Assembly (NCBI GenBank): GCA_003165155.1
Contig: PLSK01000244.1
Coordinates: 2,310 to 36,564, forward strand
Length of the DNA stretch: 34,255 nucleotides
Reading direction: 5' to 3'
DNA from: Mycobacterium sp.
GTDB lineage: Bacteria > Actinomycetota > Actinomycetes > Mycobacteriales > Mycobacteriaceae
The notes under the pieces are model-generated. The model was not told the DNA's origin, did not search any database, and worked only from the letters and a program-made list of their open reading frames with translations. The position numbers and the translations under genes are program-made. Below, piece by piece: positions 23,596-33,227 of this stretch (its first letter is position 1; each line of letters begins with the position of its first letter).

Positions 23596-23795
23596 CCCAG
23601 GTATCCGTCGATGTCGACCGCTGCACCGGCCATGGGCGCTGTTACACCTTGGCGCCCAATGTCTTCGACGCCGACGAGGTCGGCCACGCCATCGTGCTCG
23701 TCGGGGAAGTCTCCGATGAACTCGAGGCGCAGGCCGTCGCCGGTGAGCGGAACTGCCCGGAGGGGGCAATCACGCTATCGGCGAGTCACAAATAA
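23592..23795 (+). CDS. Small P450-associated ferredoxin (3Fe-4S type, His variant)
   Basis: MTQVSVDVDRCTGHGRCYTLAPNVFDADEVG...NCPEGAITL; CxxHxxC...CP pattern; ATGA overlap with P450 stop. Confidence 0.92.
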   Translation: MTQVSVDVDRCTGHGRCYTLAPNVFDADEVGHAIVLVGEVSDELEAQAVAGERNCPEGAITLSASHK

Positions 23796-24895
23796 CTGGT
23801 CTGGTTCACCAGCCGCACCGAAGACGCTCCGTCGGAATAGAACTCGGCGATGCTTAGCGATGCCAGGTCAAGATGCAACCGATACAGAATTCCCGGGCCG
23901 GCCTCCAGTGCGAGCCGCAGCAGCATCTTGATCGGCGTCACATGTGATACCAGCAGAACCGTCGCGTCTTGGTGTCCGGCCACGATCCGGTCGCGTGCCC
24001 TGGATACGCGCTCAAGCGCTTCGTCGAAGCTTTCACCGCCCGGGGGCGTGGTCGCGGTGTCACGTAGCCAACGGCTATGCAGGTCCGGATCACGTTGTGC
24101 GGCCTCGGCGAAGGTCAACCCTTCCCAGGCCCCGAAATCGGTTTCAATCAGGTCGTCGTCGACGGTGACGTCCAGACCCAGCGCCTTGGCGGCCGCCGTC
24201 GCGGTGTCGTACGCGCGTTGCAATGGCGATGAGATCACGGCGGCGATCCCGCCGCGCTGCGCCAGATACCGCGCCGCCGCCGCTGCCTGCCGCCGTCCCA
24301 ATTCGGTCAGCTCCGGGTTGCCACGCCCGGAGTAACGCCGCTCCACCGACAATGCGGTCTGCCCATGTCGCAGCAGCAGCAGCTGGGTCGGTGCACCGCG
24401 CGCGCCCGTCCAGCCGGGCGCTGCCAGGGGTTGTGTCGCTTTCGCAGGCTCATCCACGGTCGCAGGAGCATTCTCTGCCCCGCCGTCGATCTCAGCTTCG
24501 GCGTCCATGGCCTCGTTCGCCAACCGATCGGCGTGCTTGTTGCGCTCACGCGGAATCCACGTGTACCTGATCCGGTCGAACCGCGCCGCCACCTTCCGGG
24601 CCTCGGCATTCAGCTCGATGAGGTCGGGGTGTTTGACCTTCCACCGCCCGGACATCTGCTCGACGACCAGCTTGGAATCCATGAAGACCGCGACCTCGGT
24701 GGCACCCACTTCCACGGCAGCGTCCAAACCTGCTATCAGGCCGCGGTATTCGGCGACATTGTTGGTCGCTCGCCCGATCGCCTGCTTAGCCTCGGCCAGC
24801 ACGGTCGTGCGGTCCGCGCTCAACACCACCACGCCGTATCCGGCCGGCCCAGGGTTGCCTCGCGAGCCGCCGTCGGCTTCGATGACAACTTCCAC
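23786..24895 (-). CDS. Bifunctional RNase H / acid phosphatase (Rv2228c-like)
   Basis: N-terminal RNase HI (VIEADGGSRGNPGPAGYG, TNNVAEYRGLIAGL, WIPRERNKHADRLANEAMD) and C-terminal histidine phosphatase (LLLRHGQTALSVERRYSGRGNPELTELG). Confidence 0.95.
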   Translation of the reverse strand: MEVVIEADGGSRGNPGPAGYGVVVLSADRTTVLAEAKQAIGRATNNVAEYRGLIAGLDAAVEVGATEVAVFMDSKLVVEQMSGRWKVKHPDLIELNAEARKVAARFDRIRYTWIPRERNKHADRLANEAMDAEAEIDGGAENAPATVDEPAKATQPLAAPGWTGARGAPTQLLLLRHGQTALSVERRYSGRGNPELTELGRRQAAAAARYLAQRGGIAAVISSPLQRAYDTATAAAKALGLDVTVDDDLIETDFGAWEGLTFAEAAQRDPDLHSRWLRDTATTPPGGESFDEALERVSRARDRIVAGHQDATVLLVSHVTPIKMLLRLALEAGPGILYRLHLDLASLSIAEFYSDGASSVRLVNQTSYL

Positions 24896-25629
24896 TAGTC
24901 GAATCCCTTGACCCGCAAGAGGATCGCGTTACATTCCGGGCAGCGCACCACCTCGTCCTCGGCGGCCGCAGTGATGCCGGCGAGGTCGCCACGGCCGATC
25001 TCGATCCGGCAGGCACCACACCGATGTCCCAGCAGTGCCGCGGCACCCGGCCCTCCCCCGGCGCGCTGGCGCTCGTAGAGCGCAGACAGGGCCGGGTCCA
25101 GCGTCGCGGTCAGCACGTCGCGCCGCGATAAATGCTGCTGACGGGCCTGCCCGATTTCGGCAAGTGCGGCGTCCAGTGCCAGTTGCGCGCTGGCCAGGTC
25201 AACCTGCAGCGCATCGATTGCCTGCAGCTCGGCGTTCAGCTGGGCATCCACTTCCTCGCGGCTCTCCATCACCTCCAGCAAGGAATCTTCCAGGCTGCTC
25301 TGGCGTCGTTGCAGGGTCTCAAGCTCGTGCTGCAAATCCGACTGGTGCTTAGGGTCCGTCGTACCCGAACTGAGTAGCTTGCGGTCTCTGTCTTCGCGCT
25401 GGCGCACCGCGTCGATCTCCGACTCGAATCGCGACACCTGGCCATCCAGATCTTCCAACGTGATGCGCGCCGCGGCCAGCCGGTCGTTGACGGCACTGTG
25501 CTCAGCCTGTATCGACTCGTAGGCCTCTCGCTCCGGCAGATGGGTGGCCCGATGCGCGATCTGGGACAGCTCAGCATCCAGCTTCGCCACCTCTAATAGC
25601 GACCGCTGCTGTGCTACTTCGGCTTTCAT
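24895..25629 (-). CDS. Coiled-coil zinc-ribbon protein (Rv2229c-like)
   Basis: [33 protein letters not shown]... and C-terminal CGAC...CPEC zinc ribbon. Confidence 0.9.
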   Translation of the reverse strand: MKAEVAQQRSLLEVAKLDAELSQIAHRATHLPEREAYESIQAEHSAVNDRLAAARITLEDLDGQVSRFESEIDAVRQREDRDRKLLSSGTTDPKHQSDLQHELETLQRRQSSLEDSLLEVMESREEVDAQLNAELQAIDALQVDLASAQLALDAALAEIGQARQQHLSRRDVLTATLDPALSALYERQRAGGGPGAAALLGHRCGACRIEIGRGDLAGITAAAEDEVVRCPECNAILLRVKGFD

Positions 25630-26765
25630 GACTGATCTCTCCAGGGCTCGACGTGCTCGACGTTCCAAGGGTCGGTGCGGATGGTGCTCACACGCACCTG
25701 CAGGGCCGCGAACCGCGACCTCAGTACGTTGGCCGCCTGTTCGCACCACGGGAATTCGCTTGCCCAATGCGCGACGTCGACCAGGGCGACGTCCGAAGCC
25801 CGGCGGTGTTCGTCGGCCGGATGGTGTCGCAGATCTGCCGTGACGTACGCCTGCACGTTCGCTGCCGCCGCGGTTGCCAGGAGCGAGTCGCCGGCGCCAC
25901 CGCAGACCGCAACCCGCGACACCGGCATGTCGGGGTCCCCAGCGGCGCGCACACCCCAGGAGGTTCGCGGCAAAACGGCGCCCACACGGGAGACGAAGGC
26001 GCTCAGCGATTCGGGTTGGGGCAGGGTGCCGATGCGGCCCAGCCCGGCGTCGCTGGGCGCCGGCACCATCGAGAAGATGTCGAACGCCGGCTCCTCGTAG
26101 GGATGCGCGGCGCGCATCGCCGATAACACATCGGCCCGCAGTCGCGGGGGTGCGACGACCTCGAATCGGTCTTCGGCGACTCGCTCGACGTTGCCGATGC
26201 TGCCTATTGCGGGCGATGCCCCGTCATGCGGCAGGAACTGCCCGATGCCTTCCACGCTCCAGCTGCAATGCGAATAGTCGCCGATCTGGCCGGCGCCGGC
26301 CGCAAATACCGCCGCCTGCACCGCCGCCGCGTTCTCGCGCGGCACATAGACGATCCACTTGTCGAGGTCAGCCGCGGCGGATCGTGGCTCGAGCGCGGCC
26401 TCAACGCGGAGGCCAAGGGCGTCAGCCAGTGCGTCGGAGACACCGGGTGACGCCGAGTCGGCGTTGGTGTGCGCGGTGAAAAGCGAACGCCCGGTTCGGA
26501 TCAGGCGATGTAAGAGCGCACCCTTGGGCGTGTTGGCCGCGACGGTGTCGACCCCCCGCAATAGCAGCGGGTGATGGGCCAGCAGCAGACCGGCATCGGG
26601 AACTTCGTCAACCACAGCCGGGGTCGCGTCCACCGCGATGGTCACCGAATCAAGCGCATCCTCGGGGTCACCGCACACCAGCCCAACCGAATCCCACGGT
26701 TGGGCAAGGCGGGGTGGGTAGGCCTCATCCAGCACCTCGATGACGTCGGCCAGCCGAACGCTCAC
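25626..26765 (-). CDS. NIF3/DUF34 family metal-binding protein (Rv2230c-like)
   Basis: GTG start giving [70 protein letters not shown]. Confidence 0.92.
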   Translation of the reverse strand: MSVRLADVIEVLDEAYPPRLAQPWDSVGLVCGDPEDALDSVTIAVDATPAVVDEVPDAGLLLAHHPLLLRGVDTVAANTPKGALLHRLIRTGRSLFTAHTNADSASPGVSDALADALGLRVEAALEPRSAAADLDKWIVYVPRENAAAVQAAVFAAGAGQIGDYSHCSWSVEGIGQFLPHDGASPAIGSIGNVERVAEDRFEVVAPPRLRADVLSAMRAAHPYEEPAFDIFSMVPAPSDAGLGRIGTLPQPESLSAFVSRVGAVLPRTSWGVRAAGDPDMPVSRVAVCGGAGDSLLATAAAANVQAYVTADLRHHPADEHRRASDVALVDVAHWASEFPWCEQAANVLRSRFAALQVRVSTIRTDPWNVEHVEPWRDQS

Positions 26766-27805
26766 CGGCGCCTCCCGTCGTTCGCGATGTCCTGAACCAG
26801 CAACGGCCACTCCGCGCGGACCGCCGCCCGTAGATAGCGATCGCCCAGGCCCACGAACGTGTCGCACCGGCGGACCGCGATTCCGTTGTTCAGCAGGCGT
26901 TTTCGGATGACTTCGGCGTCGCGCATGCGGAACAGCACAAACGGGGCCCTGCCGTCGACCACATCGGCGCCCACCGATGCCAGACCGGCCGCCATTTCGG
27001 AACGCAACGCGGCCAATCGCACCGCATCGGCCGCGGCTTCGGCGACGGCTTCGGCAGCGCAGCAGGCTGCAATGGCCGCCAGTTGCAGCGTCCCCACCGC
27101 CCAGTGCGCGCGCTGTCTGGTCAACCGGGCCAGTACATCTGGCGAGCCAAGCGCGTAGCCCACCCGCAGTCCCGCCAAAGACCACGTCTTCGTCAAACTG
27201 CGCAGCACCAGCACGTCCGGAAGTGAGTAACCGGCCAGCGAGTCCGGCTCACCGGGAACCGCGTCGGCGAACGCTTCGTCGATCACCAGGATTCGTCCCG
27301 GCCTGCGCAGCGCAAGGAGCTGCTCGCGACGGTGCAGCACCGACGTGGGGTTGGTCGGATTGCCCACCACGACCAGGTCGGCGTCGTCGGGCACCCCGCC
27401 GCTATCCAAGACGCTATCCAGACCGAACGGCGGATCGAGCACGACATGATGTACCGGCACACCGGCCCCAGATAGCGCCACCGCCGGTTCGGTGAACGAG
27501 GGCGCGATGACCGCCGCCCGCCGCGGACGCAGGTTGGGCAACAAAGCGAACCCCTCGGCCGCCCCGGCCAGCGGCAGCACCTCGTCGCGGGCCCGGTTAT
27601 GCCGCCCGGCGACCGCGTCTTGCGCCAGACGCGCATCCTCGACGCTGGGATAGGAAGCCAGATCCGGCAGCCGAGCCGCCAGCCGTTGCACCAGCCAATC
27701 CGGCGGTTGGGCCTGACGGACGTTGACGGCGAAGTCCAGCATGCCGGGCGCGACGGCCTGGTCACCGTGGTAGCGCGCCGCTGCAAGCGGGCTCGGATCC
27801 AGCAT
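26762..27805 (-). CDS. cobC: CobC/CobD-like PLP-dependent aminotransferase (L-threonine-O-3-phosphate decarboxylase-like; Rv2231c-like)
   Basis: [65 protein letters not shown] (PLP Lys motif); overlaps downstream NIF3-like gene by 4 bp. Confidence 0.9.
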   Translation of the reverse strand: MLDPSPLAAARYHGDQAVAPGMLDFAVNVRQAQPPDWLVQRLAARLPDLASYPSVEDARLAQDAVAGRHNRARDEVLPLAGAAEGFALLPNLRPRRAAVIAPSFTEPAVALSGAGVPVHHVVLDPPFGLDSVLDSGGVPDDADLVVVGNPTNPTSVLHRREQLLALRRPGRILVIDEAFADAVPGEPDSLAGYSLPDVLVLRSLTKTWSLAGLRVGYALGSPDVLARLTRQRAHWAVGTLQLAAIAACCAAEAVAEAAADAVRLAALRSEMAAGLASVGADVVDGRAPFVLFRMRDAEVIRKRLLNNGIAVRRCDTFVGLGDRYLRAAVRAEWPLLVQDIANDGRRR

Positions 27806-27875
27806 CGCCATCAGGGAAACACTAGTGCGGCGCCGACGATGTCGACATCGGCGGTGCGCCCCGCACGGGCGGCTA

Positions 27876-28610
27876 TTACTGTTTGTCGACTTTGTCGGCG
27901 ATCTGACCTGCGACCTTGACGGCGAAGTCTGCCGGGTCCTTGCGCATCAACGCAATATCGATCGCCACGTTGTTGTGTACGGTCAGCGCCCGCTGGAAAG
28001 TGATGATCGTCGGGGGCGAGTTGAAGTTAACGGTGTTCGTCACGGTAACGCTCAATGTTCCGTTGGCGTTGGAGAAAGGTCCCGTCTTCCAGCTGAGCTC
28101 GGGGAGGTCCGCGCTGGCAGGCATGGTGAATTGGCGGTCGGCACAGGCCGGCCAGCGCTGGGAGGAGTTGGTGAAGAAGTCATTCGCCTCCTTAGCGGAG
28201 GGGAACAGCACGAGCGCTTGCGCAAGCTCGATGTCCTGGTCGTTGTTCAGGGATGTGACGTCGTCGTCCCCGCTGACCGCGGTGTTGCCGCTGCCGGCGT
28301 ATACGGGTGTCCCCACCGGGCCCAGGATGTACAGGCACTCGTCGGGGAATTTCCACGCCCCGCTCGTCGGCGGCGGGTCGCTCGAAAGCTTGTCGATCTT
28401 GTCTTTGCTCTTCGATCCAGTGACGCCCAGCAAGCTGTCGATCTCGGCCGGCGTGAGCAAAAGATTCGCCAGCGCTGCCTGCGCGACCGGAGGCTTCGAT
28501 GAAGTCGTGGTCGTGGATGACGACGCGGGGCCACTCTGGTTTCCGCCGCCGCACGAGACGATCAAGATCGAGACAACGGCGACGGAGAATGCGGCACTCA
28601 ATTGGCGCAT
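27876..28610 (-). CDS. Putative lipoprotein with PknH-like extracellular sensor domain
   Basis: Lipobox SILIVSC-GGG; Ser/Thr-rich linker; LLLTPAEIDSLLG...ECLYILGPVGTPVYAGSG resembles mycobacterial PknH_C-type lipoproteins. Confidence 0.75.
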   Translation of the reverse strand: MRQLSAAFSVAVVSILIVSCGGGNQSGPASSSTTTTSSKPPVAQAALANLLLTPAEIDSLLGVTGSKSKDKIDKLSSDPPPTSGAWKFPDECLYILGPVGTPVYAGSGNTAVSGDDDVTSLNNDQDIELAQALVLFPSAKEANDFFTNSSQRWPACADRQFTMPASADLPELSWKTGPFSNANGTLSVTVTNTVNFNSPPTIITFQRALTVHNNVAIDIALMRKDPADFAVKVAGQIADKVDKQ

Positions 28611-28715
28611 GCGTTGATCACCCTTCAATGGATCCCCATTTCAAATGCCGCGAGCGAAAGGAGCACATCCGGAACCGGCGGTTCACGCCGATCCGCAGTC
28701 GTCGACAATGGGACC

Positions 28716-29411
28716 GTGACAGATACGATCTCGGCCGGGGCCGACGCACAACCCGGCCCGGGGGAAGCGCCGCAACTGGTGATCTTCGATCTCGATGGCA
28801 CCCTCACTGATTCCGCGGAAGGCATCGTCGCCAGCTTCCTGCATGCGCTCAGCCAAGTCGGCGCCGCGGTGCCCGAGGGTGACCTGGCCGCCCGGATCGT
28901 CGGCCCGCCGATGGATGACACCTTTCGCGCCCTGGGACTCGGCGAGTCCACCGACGCGGCGATAACGGCCTTCCGCGCCGAATACGGCACCCGGGGCTGG
29001 GCGATGAACACCGTGTTCGACGGGATCGTCGCGTTGCTGGCCGACCTGCGCGCCGCCGGTGTCCGGCTGGCTGTGGCCACGTCCAAGCTGGAACCGACGG
29101 CACGGCTGATCCTCGCCCATTTCGGGCTCGAGCAGCATTTCGAGGTCATCGCGGGTGCGAGCCCGGATGGCTCGCGCAAGACTAAAGAGGAGGTTTTGGC
29201 CCACGCGCTGGAGCAGCTACAGCCGCTGCCCGAACTTGTGTTGATGGTCGGTGACCGCAGCCACGACGTGGACGGGGCGGCCACGCACGGTATCGCCACC
29301 GTGGTCGTCGGGTGGGGTTACGGGCAGGACGACTTCGCCGACGGGCGCAGCAGCACCGGCGTGACACACGCCCCGACGATCGACGAGCTGCGGAGGGCTT
29401 TAGGTGTCTAA
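28716..29411 (+). CDS. ptkA: HAD-superfamily protein PtkA-like (Rv2232)
   Basis: GTG start; VIFDLDGTLTDSAEGI HAD motif I; LAVATSKLEPTARLIL; MVGDRSHDVDGAATHGI; immediately upstream of ptpA. Confidence 0.9.
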   Translation: MTDTISAGADAQPGPGEAPQLVIFDLDGTLTDSAEGIVASFLHALSQVGAAVPEGDLAARIVGPPMDDTFRALGLGESTDAAITAFRAEYGTRGWAMNTVFDGIVALLADLRAAGVRLAVATSKLEPTARLILAHFGLEQHFEVIAGASPDGSRKTKEEVLAHALEQLQPLPELVLMVGDRSHDVDGAATHGIATVVVGWGYGQDDFADGRSSTGVTHAPTIDELRRALGV

Positions 29412-29415
29412 AAGG

Positions 29416-29907
29416 GTGTCTGAGGCTCTGCACGTGACCTTCGTCTGCAGCGGCAACATCTGCCGGTCGCCGATGGCCGAGAAGATGTTCGCCGACCAGC
29501 TGCGCCGGCGCGGCCTCGGTGATGCGGTGCGGGTGACCAGTGCGGGCACCGGAAGCTGGCACGTCGGCGAAGGCGCCGACGTACGGGCAAACCGGGTGCT
29601 GCGCGCGCATGGTTACTCCACGAACCACCGCGCCGCGCAGGTCGGCGACGACCATTTGGCGGCCGACATGGTGGTGGCCTTGGGCCGCAACCACCTTCGG
29701 CTGTTGCGGGAGCTGGGCGTCGACGACGACCGGGTGCGGATGTTGCGGTCGTTCGATCCGCGCTCGGCTGCTCATGCCCTCGACGTCGAGGATCCCTACT
29801 ACGGCGACCACGACGACTTCGAACAGGTTCTCACTGTCATCGAGGCCGCGTTGCCGGGTCTGCACGACTGGGTGGACGTGCGACTCGCGCAGAACGGACA
29901 CGGTTGA
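29416..29907 (+). CDS. ptpA: Low-molecular-weight protein tyrosine phosphatase PtpA
   Basis: P-loop VTFVCSGNICRSPMAEKMF (CX5R) and DVEDPYYGDHDDFEQV; a GTG at 29404 is an alternative start overlapping ptkA. Confidence 0.95.
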   Translation: MSEALHVTFVCSGNICRSPMAEKMFADQLRRRGLGDAVRVTSAGTGSWHVGEGADVRANRVLRAHGYSTNHRAAQVGDDHLAADMVVALGRNHLRLLRELGVDDDRVRMLRSFDPRSAAHALDVEDPYYGDHDDFEQVLTVIEAALPGLHDWVDVRLAQNGHG

Positions 29908-30734
29908 TGCCCCGTTTCCTGCCGCGTCTGGCGTTCCTGCTGCGGCCGGGCTGGATAGCGCTGGCTCTGGTGGTCGTCGCTTTCACCTACCTGTGCTTTA
30001 CGGTGCTCGCACCATGGCAGCTGGGCAAGAACACCAGAACATCGCGGGAAAATCAACAAATCGAGTATTCGCTCAGCACACCGCCAGTTCCGCTTAAAAC
30101 CATTCTGCCACAGCAGGATTCATCGGCACCGAATGAGCAGTGGCGCAGAGTGACGGCGACCGGCCATTATCTGCCGGACGTGCAGGTGCTGGCCCGGTTG
30201 CGGGTGGTCGACGGAGACCAGGCGTTCGAGGTGCTGGCACCGTTTGTCGTCGACGACGGACCGACCGTGCTGGTCGACCGTGGCTACGTGCGCCCCGAGC
30301 CGGGCTCTCACGTTCCTGAGTTCGCGCGACCACCGCAGGAAGCCGTCACCCTCACCGCACGGCTGCGGGACTCCGAACCGCTCCTCAAAGACAAGGAGCC
30401 GTTCTCCAGGGACGGTGTCCAACAGGTGTATTCGATCAACACCGCTCAGGTTTCGACGCTGACCAAAGTGCCGCTGGCCGGGTCGTATCTGCAGTTGGTC
30501 GAAGACCAATCCGGTGGGCTCGGCCTGATCGGCGTGCCGCACCTGGACGCCGGGCCGTTTTTGTCCTACGGCATCCAGTGGATTTCGTTCGGCATCCTCG
30601 CGCCCATCGGGTTGGGCTATTTCGCCTACTCCGAGATCCGCGCCCGCCGCCGCGAAGCGGATCAAACGCCGGCACCGGAGGCTCCGAAAACCGTCGACGA
30701 CAAGCTCGCCGACCGCTACGGCCGACGGCAATAG
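29907..30734 (+). CDS. SURF1 family protein (Rv2235-like)
   Basis: LRPGWIALALVVVAFTYLCFTVLAPWQLGKN; VLVDRGYVRPEPG; C-terminal TM segment SYGIQWISFGILAPIGLGYFAYSEIRARRRE. Confidence 0.9.
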   Translation: MPRFLPRLAFLLRPGWIALALVVVAFTYLCFTVLAPWQLGKNTRTSRENQQIEYSLSTPPVPLKTILPQQDSSAPNEQWRRVTATGHYLPDVQVLARLRVVDGDQAFEVLAPFVVDDGPTVLVDRGYVRPEPGSHVPEFARPPQEAVTLTARLRDSEPLLKDKEPFSRDGVQQVYSINTAQVSTLTKVPLAGSYLQLVEDQSGGLGLIGVPHLDAGPFLSYGIQWISFGILAPIGLGYFAYSEIRARRREADQTPAPEAPKTVDDKLADRYGRRQ

Positions 30735-30756
30735 GGCGCCGTCTAACTCACATTGG

Positions 30757-30806
30757 CCGCAGCCGCCACATGAGTCTCTGGCGGTGCGGGCAACACTCTT
30801 GCCCGC
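30757..30806. terminator. Overlapping stem-loops at the convergent SURF1/cobD junction
   Basis: CCGCAGCCGCCA (30757-30768)/TGGCGGTGCGG (30779-30789, one bulge) and GCGGGCAA (30786-30793)/TTGCCCGC (30799-30806) with 5-nt loop. Confidence 0.55.
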
Positions 30807-30831
30807 CTTCCAGCGACAGCTGGGGGTCAGA

Positions 30832-31848
30832 TTATTTTGTCGCTCGAAGACGGGCGCAACGGTTGTCGTTCCCGGCAGCGGCCAATGTGGCGGATGTGAC
30901 AAGACGCCGCGGTGGACCCAAAAGCCCCGCGAATAACGCGGCCGCCGCCTGCACGGCCCGGGACAGCACGACCGCTCGTCGCAGGTCGTCCACCGTTGGC
31001 TGCGCCCCGTTGCCCAGGGTGGGCCGGATCTGCAGCTCATGGTGGTACTGGGTGGGCCCGCCCAGGCGAATGCCAAGTGCGCCGGCGAAGGCCGCCTCGA
31101 CGACGCCCGCGTTGGGACTGGGATGCCGCGCGGCGTCCTCCCGCCAGGCCCGCACCGCACCTGATGGTGATCCGCCGACGACCGGCGCGCACATCACCAC
31201 CAGCACCGCAGTCGCCCGCGCGGCGATGTAATTGGCTCCGTCGTCCAATCGCGCTGCGGCCCAACCGAACCGGAGATACCGCGGTGAGCGGTGGCCGATC
31301 ATCGAATCCAGGGTGTTGATGGCGCGGTATGTCAGCACCGCGGGCGTTCCGCCTACCGTCGCCCACAGCATCGGCGCCACCTGCGCATCCGAGGTGTTCT
31401 CCGCGACCGACTCCAATGCCGCGCGCGCCAGGCCCGGGCCGTCCAGCGGGGCTGGATCGCGCCCGCACAGCGACGGGAGGAGTCGTCGCGCGGCCTCGAT
31501 GTCATCGCGGTCCAGCAGCTCCGCCATCTCCACACCGGTGCGCGCCAAAGAAGTTCCACCGAGCGATATCCAGACGGCCGTCGCGGTGGCCGCAATCGAA
31601 CAGAGCCGCCCCCCACGCCGAGCCGCACGCTGCACAGCCACGCCAGCCAGGCTCACCGCACCGACCAGCAGGCCGACGTGCACCACGCCGGCGATCCTGC
31701 TGTCCCGGTAGGTTGCCAGCTCCAACTTCGCTGCCGCTTGGCCGAACACAGCGACGGGATGACCCCGTTTCGGATCGCTCAACGCGAGGTCGGCCAGGTA
31801 GCCGCCCAGCACGCCGACCATCCGGGAGCGCGGTGTCGTCGCAAACAC
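30832..31848 (-). CDS. cobD: Cobalamin biosynthesis protein CobD
   Basis: GGYLADLALSDPKRGHPVAVFGQAAAKLE; LARAALESVAENTSDAQVAPMLW; YRAINTLDSMIGHRSPRYLRFGWAAARLDD. Confidence 0.94.
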   Translation of the reverse strand: MFATTPRSRMVGVLGGYLADLALSDPKRGHPVAVFGQAAAKLELATYRDSRIAGVVHVGLLVGAVSLAGVAVQRAARRGGRLCSIAATATAVWISLGGTSLARTGVEMAELLDRDDIEAARRLLPSLCGRDPAPLDGPGLARAALESVAENTSDAQVAPMLWATVGGTPAVLTYRAINTLDSMIGHRSPRYLRFGWAAARLDDGANYIAARATAVLVVMCAPVVGGSPSGAVRAWREDAARHPSPNAGVVEAAFAGALGIRLGGPTQYHHELQIRPTLGNGAQPTVDDLRRAVVLSRAVQAAAALFAGLLGPPRRLVTSATLAAAGNDNRCARLRATK

Positions 31849-31947
31849 TCCGGCAGCGTCTCACACGTGGTCTACTCGCCCGTATGGAGCCTTGGTCAGC
31901 GGGTCCGCAATGAGGCGGCCCGTTACCCGGGCGCGCCGTCATTCGCG

Positions 31948-32010
31948 CCGCGAGAGTGCAACTGGCAACGCGTTTCGCGAGTGCGGGTGTCGCCAGTTGC
32001 ACTTTCGCGG
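31948..32010. repeat. 63-bp palindromic intergenic element, copy 2 (abutting epoxide hydrolase stop codon)
   Basis: 24-bp arms CCGCGAGAGTGCAACTGGCAACGC (31948-31971) and GTGTCGCCAGTTGCACTTTCGCGG (31987-32010), 21/24 complementary, 15-nt loop. Confidence 0.75.
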
Positions 32011-33135
32011 CTAACGGAAATCAGCAAAGAACGCGCGGACGTCGTCGACGAACAGTTCCGGTTGTTCGAACGCGGCGAAGTGCCCGCCGCGCGGCATCTT
32101 GGTCCAGTGCGTGATGTTGTACATCGGCTCGCACCATGACCGCGGCGCGGCCAGCACCTCTCCGGGGAAAGCGGCGATGCCCGTGGGCAATTCGACCCGG
32201 CTCATTTTCCCCCAGGCTTTGAAGCTCTCCCAGTACAACCGGGCCGAGGACGCGCCGGTGCCGGTCACCCAGTACACCATCACGTTGTCGAGTAGCTCGT
32301 CGCGAGTGAGAACCTTCTCGGGGTGCCCGTCGCAGTCCATCCACGCCCAGAACTTCTCGACTATCCACGCCATCTGCCCCACCGGCGAATCGGCCAGCCC
32401 GTAGCCCAATGTCTGCGGCCGGGTGGACTGCTGCATGGAATAACCGGTACCCGTGTTGCGGTGCTCGGCCAGAGCGGCCAGCGCCTGCTTCTCTTCCTCG
32501 GTGGGGTTGGCGAGCGCTTCCTTCGTGGGCCTGCCGATCGGCATGTTGAGATGGATTGCCGCGCAGTGGCCGCCGTTTCGGCCGATCTGCGTGGTGACGG
32601 CCGAACCCCAGTCCCCGCCCTGGGCGCCGTAACGGTCGTAGCCGAGGCCCACCATGAGCTTCTCCCACGCGTCGGCGATCTTTTCGACACCCCACCCGGT
32701 ACGGGTCGGTTTCCCGGAGAAGCCGTACCCCGGCAGTGACGGGCACACGACGTGGAAAGCGTCCTCGGCACGTCCGCCGTGGGCCGTCGGATTGGTCAGC
32801 GGCTCGATCACCTTGTGGAACTCCACGATCGAACCCGGCCAGCCGTGGGTGATGACCAGCGGGAAGGCGTCCTCGTGCGGTGATCGTTGGTGGATGAAAT
32901 GGATGTCCAGTCCGTCGATCTCGGTGGTGAACTGGTCGAAGCGGTTCAGCGCCGCCTCGCGCGACCGCCAGTTGTATTCGTTGGCCCAGTAGTCGGCCAG
33001 GGAGCGGGTGTAGTCGAGGGGAATGCCCTGGCTCCAGTCGTCCACGCATTCGGCTTCCGGCCACCGGGTGCGTGCCAATCGCGATCGCAGATCATCGAGC
33101 ACCTCGTCGGGAACGTCGATACGAAACGGCTTCAC
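32011..33135 (-). CDS. Epoxide hydrolase (EHN-type, alpha/beta hydrolase)
   Basis: GTG start giving VKPFRIDVPDEVLDDLRSRLARTRWPE; LVITHGWPGSIVEF (HGxP); QGGDWGSAVTTQIG nucleophile region; C-terminal GGHFAAFEQPELFVDDVRAFF. Confidence 0.92.
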   Translation of the reverse strand: MKPFRIDVPDEVLDDLRSRLARTRWPEAECVDDWSQGIPLDYTRSLADYWANEYNWRSREAALNRFDQFTTEIDGLDIHFIHQRSPHEDAFPLVITHGWPGSIVEFHKVIEPLTNPTAHGGRAEDAFHVVCPSLPGYGFSGKPTRTGWGVEKIADAWEKLMVGLGYDRYGAQGGDWGSAVTTQIGRNGGHCAAIHLNMPIGRPTKEALANPTEEEKQALAALAEHRNTGTGYSMQQSTRPQTLGYGLADSPVGQMAWIVEKFWAWMDCDGHPEKVLTRDELLDNVMVYWVTGTGASSARLYWESFKAWGKMSRVELPTGIAAFPGEVLAAPRSWCEPMYNITHWTKMPRGGHFAAFEQPELFVDDVRAFFADFR

Positions 33136-33227
33136 CCGTTCATAGTGCCGCCGAGCATGCGGCCGCCGACACGCACCCCGGCGCGGCGGTCTTACCATTC
33201 TCTTAGTATTTCTGTACCGTGTCCAAC

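Noticed and set aside
27075-27090. CCAGTTGCA string resembling the 63-bp palindrome arm inside cobC
   Set aside because: Lies in conserved coding sequence with no partner arm; chance match.
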